A DNA stretch of 8,856 bases from CAXGUU01 sp964012875 (GTDB lineage Bacteria; Pseudomonadota; Gammaproteobacteria; Ga0077536). The notes beneath the pieces are model-generated. The model did no database searches, was not told where the DNA came from, and saw only the letters and a program-made list of their open reading frames with translations. Positions within the stretch are counted from its first letter, which is position 1; every line of letters starts with the position of its first letter. Position numbers and translations under genes: made by a program. The stretch covers positions 1 to 8,856 of the forward strand of contig CAXGUU010000130.1 in assembly GCA_964012875.1 (NCBI GenBank), in the 5' to 3' direction. This document shows positions 5,540 through 8,856 of this stretch, piece by piece.

Positions 5540-7954
5540 ATGCGATTTCGTATTGCCCGTTTCATCATGGCCCACCGTGCGGCCGTGAGCATTGCATTTC
5601 TTCTGATTACGCTCGGCTTTTCGGCCGGCTTCCCCAATATCGATATCCGTACGGTATTCAACGACCTTCTGCCGAAAGATGACCCGTTCGTACAGGTCTA
5701 TTTTGATCACCGCAATTTCGGTAATCCGCTGACCATGTCAATTATGGTCAAGCGCAAAGAAGGGGATATCTATCATCCGGACACGCTCGACAAGGTTTTT
5801 CAACTGACCCGTGACATCGATTTGGCCCCCGGGGTCGATCACGATCAGGTCATCTCGATTTCGACGGAAAAGTTGCGCTACGCCGAAGCCACGCCCGACG
5901 GCATCAATATGCGCCCCCTGATGGACGACCGGGCGCCGCACAGCGCCGAAGAGGTGCATGATTTTCGGCAGCGGGTCGAACGCTCGCCAAATGCGCGGAC
6001 GTTTTTTATCTCGAACGACGGCACGGCGACTTTGATCAATGCGTCGTTTCAGGATTCGATCGAGTTCGGCAAGGCCTTTGACTATGCGCAAGCGCTTATC
6101 GAGGACGCCCGCGACGCGGATCATGAGGTCTATCTCGCCGGACAGCCGACGCTCATCGGCTGGGTCTATCGACTGCAGCAGCAGACTTACTACATCTTCG
6201 GCATCACGGTTGCGGCACTCATGATCGCGCTGGCGCTGTACATGCGCAACATTGCCGGTGTCGTCACGCCGATCGTGTGCGCGTTGGTTGCGGCGATCTG
6301 GGGCTTTGGGTTCATTGGCTGGCTGGGTCGGCCGATCGAACCGCTCCTGATGATTGTGCCGTTGCTGCTGGTGGCTCGCTCATTCTCACACTGCGTGCAG
6401 TTTGCTGAGCGTTACTACGAGGTATTGATGGAGGTGCCCGATCGGCGCAAAGCCGCGGAAGTCACCATGGGCATCATGATGGCGCCTTCGATTCTCGGCA
6501 TCACGACTGATGTATTCGGTATCACGTTCATCGCCGTGGCCCCAATCGAAACGATGATCAACCATGCGCTTTTTTGCGGGGCCTGGGCGCTGTGGATCAT
6601 TCCGACAGGGATTTTCCTGGCAGCGATACTGCTTTCCTACTTACCAGTGCCGAAGAACATTGAACAGATTGTTGGCGGCAGCGAGAAAGAATCGGGCATT
6701 CATCTGCTTGAAGAAAAGGCGCTTGAGAAACTTGCGAGCTTCACCCATGGCCGCAATGCCAACTTCACGGCTGTCGTGATCCTGATTTTTTCGGTTGGCG
6801 CGATCTACATCAACTCGCAAATCAAGATCGGCAACCCTGTCGAAGGCAGTAACGTGCTCTGGTATGACTCGGAGTTCAACACCGCGGTGCGCGCAATTAA
6901 TGCGCATTTTCCCGGCATGAATACGCTTGAAATCATCCTCGAGGCTAAGCAGGAGGATCGCAATCACCGGGTGGCTCGCACACCAGATATCGTGGCAGCA
7001 GCAACGCAATTGCAACGCCTGCTGGAGTCGGATACTGATCTGCCCCCGCGTGCGACGCTCTCGTTTACCGATTACATGGGCGAGACGAACCGCCTCTTTT
7101 CGGGCGGTAATCCAAAGTGGGGCGCACTTGACCTGACCGAGCAGTCGATCGACTCGGCCGGCTTTGCCACGCTGATGGGCAGTTCGCCGATCAATTTCAG
7201 TCACGTGGTCGACTTCGGCCTGCAACACTCGACGATCACGCTTTGGTACAAGGATAATATCCAGGAAACGGTGGATACGGCACTCGCCAACGCCAAGCGA
7301 GCGGTCGAAACAGTGGGGCTCGATCATCCCGAGTTCACCATCCGTCTTGGCACCGGTGTGATACCGCTACAACAATCAATGAACCTCGTGGTCGAGCGCT
7401 ACCACTGGTTTATCCTGGGGCTGCTGAACTGCGCGATCGCTTTGATGTCATGGTTTGCGTACCGCTCATTGATGGCAGCGGCGATTTTGATGATTCCGGT
7501 AAATATCGCGAATTTCGGCCTCGGTGCCACCATGCATCTGCTCGGTATTGGTATGGATATCAACGCGGTGATCGTGGCCGTGATGGGTATTGGCGTCGGC
7601 ATCGATTACGGCATCTACCTGCTATCAAGGATCTGCGAGGAGTACACCGCGCATGATCACGATCTGGCGGCGGCGCTGGAATCGTCCTTAACGACGACCG
7701 GCAAGGCCATCATGTTCACCGCCTCGGTCATGCTGATTGGCATCGTGCCCTGGTACTTCCTTTCCGATCTCAAGTTCATGGCCGACATGGGTATGCTCCT
7801 CGTCACCATCATGCTGATCAACATGGTGTTGAGCCTGGTCGTGTTGCCGACACTGGTCTGGTTCATTCGACCAAGTTTCCTGGCGCGCGAGGATTTGATC
7901 GTCGGCGAGAACGTGGACATTGCCCAGTTCCTTCACCATCAGACGCAAACCTGA
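5540..7954 (+). CDS. RND superfamily / MMPL-type exporter
   Basis: The 804-residue inner-membrane protein has the twofold RND plan: a first helix (about 12-31), a large periplasmic loop (32-216), five helices (217-368), a seventh helix (409-424), a second loop (425-620) and five more helices (621-776). The length and the single-gene arrangement fit the MMPL/'predicted exporter of the RND superfamily' group, whose members move lipids, hopanoids or other hydrophobic molecules using the proton gradient. The tenth helix carries GIGVGIDYG with Asp689-Tyr690, the proton-relay pair known from MmpL3. The matching place in the fourth helix reads VARSFSH (278-284) and has no Asp. No membrane-fusion protein or outer-membrane partner is next to it. 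The start is set by the ribosome binding site at 5524-5530. The gene ends just before a strong terminator. The cargo is unknown; catabolic neighbours suggest a hydrophobic substrate or product. Confidence 0.88.
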   Translation: MRFRIARFIMAHRAAVSIAFLLITLGFSAGFPNIDIRTVFNDLLPKDDPFVQVYFDHRNFGNPLTMSIMVKRKEGDIYHPDTLDKVFQLTRDIDLAPGVDHDQVISISTEKLRYAEATPDGINMRPLMDDRAPHSAEEVHDFRQRVERSPNARTFFISNDGTATLINASFQDSIEFGKAFDYAQALIEDARDADHEVYLAGQPTLIGWVYRLQQQTYYIFGITVAALMIALALYMRNIAGVVTPIVCALVAAIWGFGFIGWLGRPIEPLLMIVPLLLVARSFSHCVQFAERYYEVLMEVPDRRKAAEVTMGIMMAPSILGITTDVFGITFIAVAPIETMINHALFCGAWALWIIPTGIFLAAILLSYLPVPKNIEQIVGGSEKESGIHLLEEKALEKLASFTHGRNANFTAVVILIFSVGAIYINSQIKIGNPVEGSNVLWYDSEFNTAVRAINAHFPGMNTLEIILEAKQEDRNHRVARTPDIVAAATQLQRLLESDTDLPPRATLSFTDYMGETNRLFSGGNPKWGALDLTEQSIDSAGFATLMGSSPINFSHVVDFGLQHSTITLWYKDNIQETVDTALANAKRAVETVGLDHPEFTIRLGTGVIPLQQSMNLVVERYHWFILGLLNCAIALMSWFAYRSLMAAAILMIPVNIANFGLGATMHLLGIGMDINAVIVAVMGIGVGIDYGIYLLSRICEEYTAHDHDLAAALESSLTTTGKAIMFTASVMLIGIVPWYFLSDLKFMADMGMLLVTIMLINMVLSLVVLPTLVWFIRPSFLAREDLIVGENVDIAQFLHHQTQT

Positions 7955-7973
7955 GGCCACCGGAACCAGGCAC

Positions 7974-8002
7974 AAAAAAAGGAGGGGTAACCCTCCTTTT
8001 TT
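7974..8002. terminator. Bidirectional intrinsic terminator
   Basis: GGAGGG-GTAA-CCCTCC forms a perfect 6-bp stem with a 4-base loop (7981-7996). It is flanked by seven A on the left and six T on the right, which extend the pairing by another six bases. Because the T-tract exists on both strands it can end both the transporter transcript (stop at 7954) and the convergent CoA-transferase transcript (stop at 8018). Confidence 0.93.
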
Positions 8003-8017
8003 ATTCGAGCCCAGTCT

Positions 8018-8692
8018 CTACGCGGCCTGATCGACCGGCGTCAATCTTTTAAGATCGGCAGCAAAGGTGAGCGGCGCGCCCGTCTTGTCCTGTAGTTCTG
8101 ACTCTGTCAGCCCGTCGATCATGGCGATCACCGTGAGTCCTTCTCCGGTGACATCGACCACGGCGAGATCGGAGTAGATCCGGGTCACACATTGAACGCC
8201 GGTTAATGGCAGGGTGCAGCGTTCCACGATTTTCGGCGCGCCGTTTTTACTGACGTGGCTGGAAAACATGACCCACACCTGTTTGGCGCCGGCCACGAGG
8301 TCCATCGCCCCACCAACCGCCGGCGGGCGCGGCCCGGGGATGTGCCAATTGGCGACGTCGCCGTTCTCCGCTACCTCGTAGGCACCGAGAATGGAGACGT
8401 CGATGTGGCCGCCGCGAATCATGCCGAAGGAGTCGGCGTGATGAAAAAAAGAGCCGCCGGGCAAGACCGTGACCGCTTGCTTGCCGGCATTGATCAGGTC
8501 CCAGTCCTGTTCGTCTTCCGCGGCCTTGGGGCCCATGCCGAGCATGCCGTTTTCGGTGTGCAGGATGAATTCCTTGTCTGCCGGAATGTGATCCGACACC
8601 AGCATCGGCATGCCGATGCCTAAATTGACGTAATTACCCGGCGCAATGTCGTTGGCGACGCGACGTGCAATGTCGCTTGCGGAAAGTTTCAT
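8018..8692 (-). CDS. 3-oxoacid CoA-transferase, subunit B
   Basis: The 224-residue protein is the beta subunit of a class I CoA-transferase (SCOT/AtoDA/PcaIJ group), which moves CoA from succinyl-CoA or another acyl-CoA to a 3-oxoacid in the cytoplasm. The catalytic glutamate that forms the enzyme-CoA thioester is Glu47 in the signature TENGMLGMGP. Other family landmarks are VNLGIGMP (22-29), SFxMIRGGHID, GGAMDLVAGAK and the C-terminal ELQDKTGAPL. Length is normal. Its ATG overlaps the stop of subunit A by four bases (ATGA), so translation is likely coupled, and GGGAGA provides a ribosome binding site inside the end of the A gene. Succinyl-CoA:3-ketoacid and 3-oxoadipate transferases look alike at this level, so I give no gene symbol. 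No other ketoadipate gene is in the window. Confidence 0.92.
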   Translation of the reverse strand: MKLSASDIARRVANDIAPGNYVNLGIGMPMLVSDHIPADKEFILHTENGMLGMGPKAAEDEQDWDLINAGKQAVTVLPGGSFFHHADSFGMIRGGHIDVSILGAYEVAENGDVANWHIPGPRPPAVGGAMDLVAGAKQVWVMFSSHVSKNGAPKIVERCTLPLTGVQCVTRIYSDLAVVDVTGEGLTVIAMIDGLTESELQDKTGAPLTFAADLKRLTPVDQAA

Positions 8693-8856
8693 GCGGATTC
8701 TCCCACTTCAATCATGCGATCAACAAAAATGCCCGGAGTGACAACATGCTCGGGGTGCACCATGTCGACGAATTTGCGCACTTCAACCAATGTTGTTGAT
8801 GCCGCAGTGGCCATCATGGGGTTAAAGTTGCGGGCCGGTTTGCTGTAGGTCAGGTT
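8689..8856 (-). CDS. 3-oxoacid CoA-transferase, subunit A (C-terminal part)
   Basis: The last 55 codons of the alpha-subunit gene run off the right edge of the window. The fragment reads from NLTYSKPARNFNPMMATAA and ends HVVTPGIFVDRMIEVGESA. The RNFNPMMATAA and TPGIFVDR strings are hallmarks of the A subunit of class I 3-oxoacid CoA-transferases. The stop codon overlaps the start of the B subunit (ATGA). A and B together form the active enzyme. The 5' end and promoter lie outside the window. Confidence 0.9.
   Translation of the reverse strand, partial: NLTYSKPARNFNPMMATAASTTLVEVRKFVDMVHPEHVVTPGIFVDRMIEVGESA

Noticed and set aside
6641..7327. Long open frame (228 codons) on the minus strand inside the transporter gene
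   Set aside because: It lies wholly opposite a well-supported membrane protein, its translation matches no family I know, and long antisense frames are expected in GC-rich genes.

Overview
The window looks like chromosomal DNA of an aerobic, moderately GC-rich Gram-negative bacterium. A gammaproteobacterium is the best guess. The guess rests on gene content (a DUF2797 protein, a secreted DUF2141 protein, an RND/MMPL-type exporter with two large periplasmic loops, a class I CoA-transferase pair), on clear Shine-Dalgarno sequences and on uniform codon use. It is an inference from families, not a placement by alignment. I see no rRNA, tRNA, CRISPR array, insertion sequence or phage gene.

Layout. 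Bases 116-2749 (+) hold a compact three-gene block, probably one operon: a two-domain EthD-type protein, a zinc-dependent medium-chain alcohol dehydrogenase and a crotonase-fold protein, with gaps of 20 and 37 bases. It ends convergently against a DUF2797 zinc-cysteine protein (2817-3629, -). Divergent from that gene is a secreted DUF2141 protein (3779-4303, +). This converges on a TauD/TfdA-type Fe(II)/2-oxoglutarate dioxygenase (4358-5209, -). A divergent intergenic region of about 330 bases separates the dioxygenase from a large RND/MMPL membrane transporter (5540-7954, +). A strong bidirectional terminator (7974-8002) lies between the transporter and a convergent CoA-transferase operon. 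Of that operon, the B subunit (8018-8692, -) is complete and only the last 55 codons of the A subunit (8689-8856, -) are inside the window.

Function. The theme is catabolism and membrane traffic of small organic acids or lipid-like molecules. The alcohol dehydrogenase and crotonase would act on an alcohol/aldehyde and a CoA thioester. The dioxygenase would hydroxylate an unknown small acid. The CoA-transferase would activate a 3-oxoacid with CoA from succinyl-CoA or a similar donor. The exporter would move a hydrophobic molecule across the inner membrane. No substrate can be named from the sequence. The DUF2797 and DUF2141 genes look unrelated to this theme.

The points most worth a second look are the crotonase, which lacks both catalytic glutamates of the hydratases; the EthD-crotonase-dehydrogenase combination, with EthD duplicated within one chain; a GIY-YIG-like signature in the DUF2797 protein; and the asymmetry of the proton-relay motif in the transporter.
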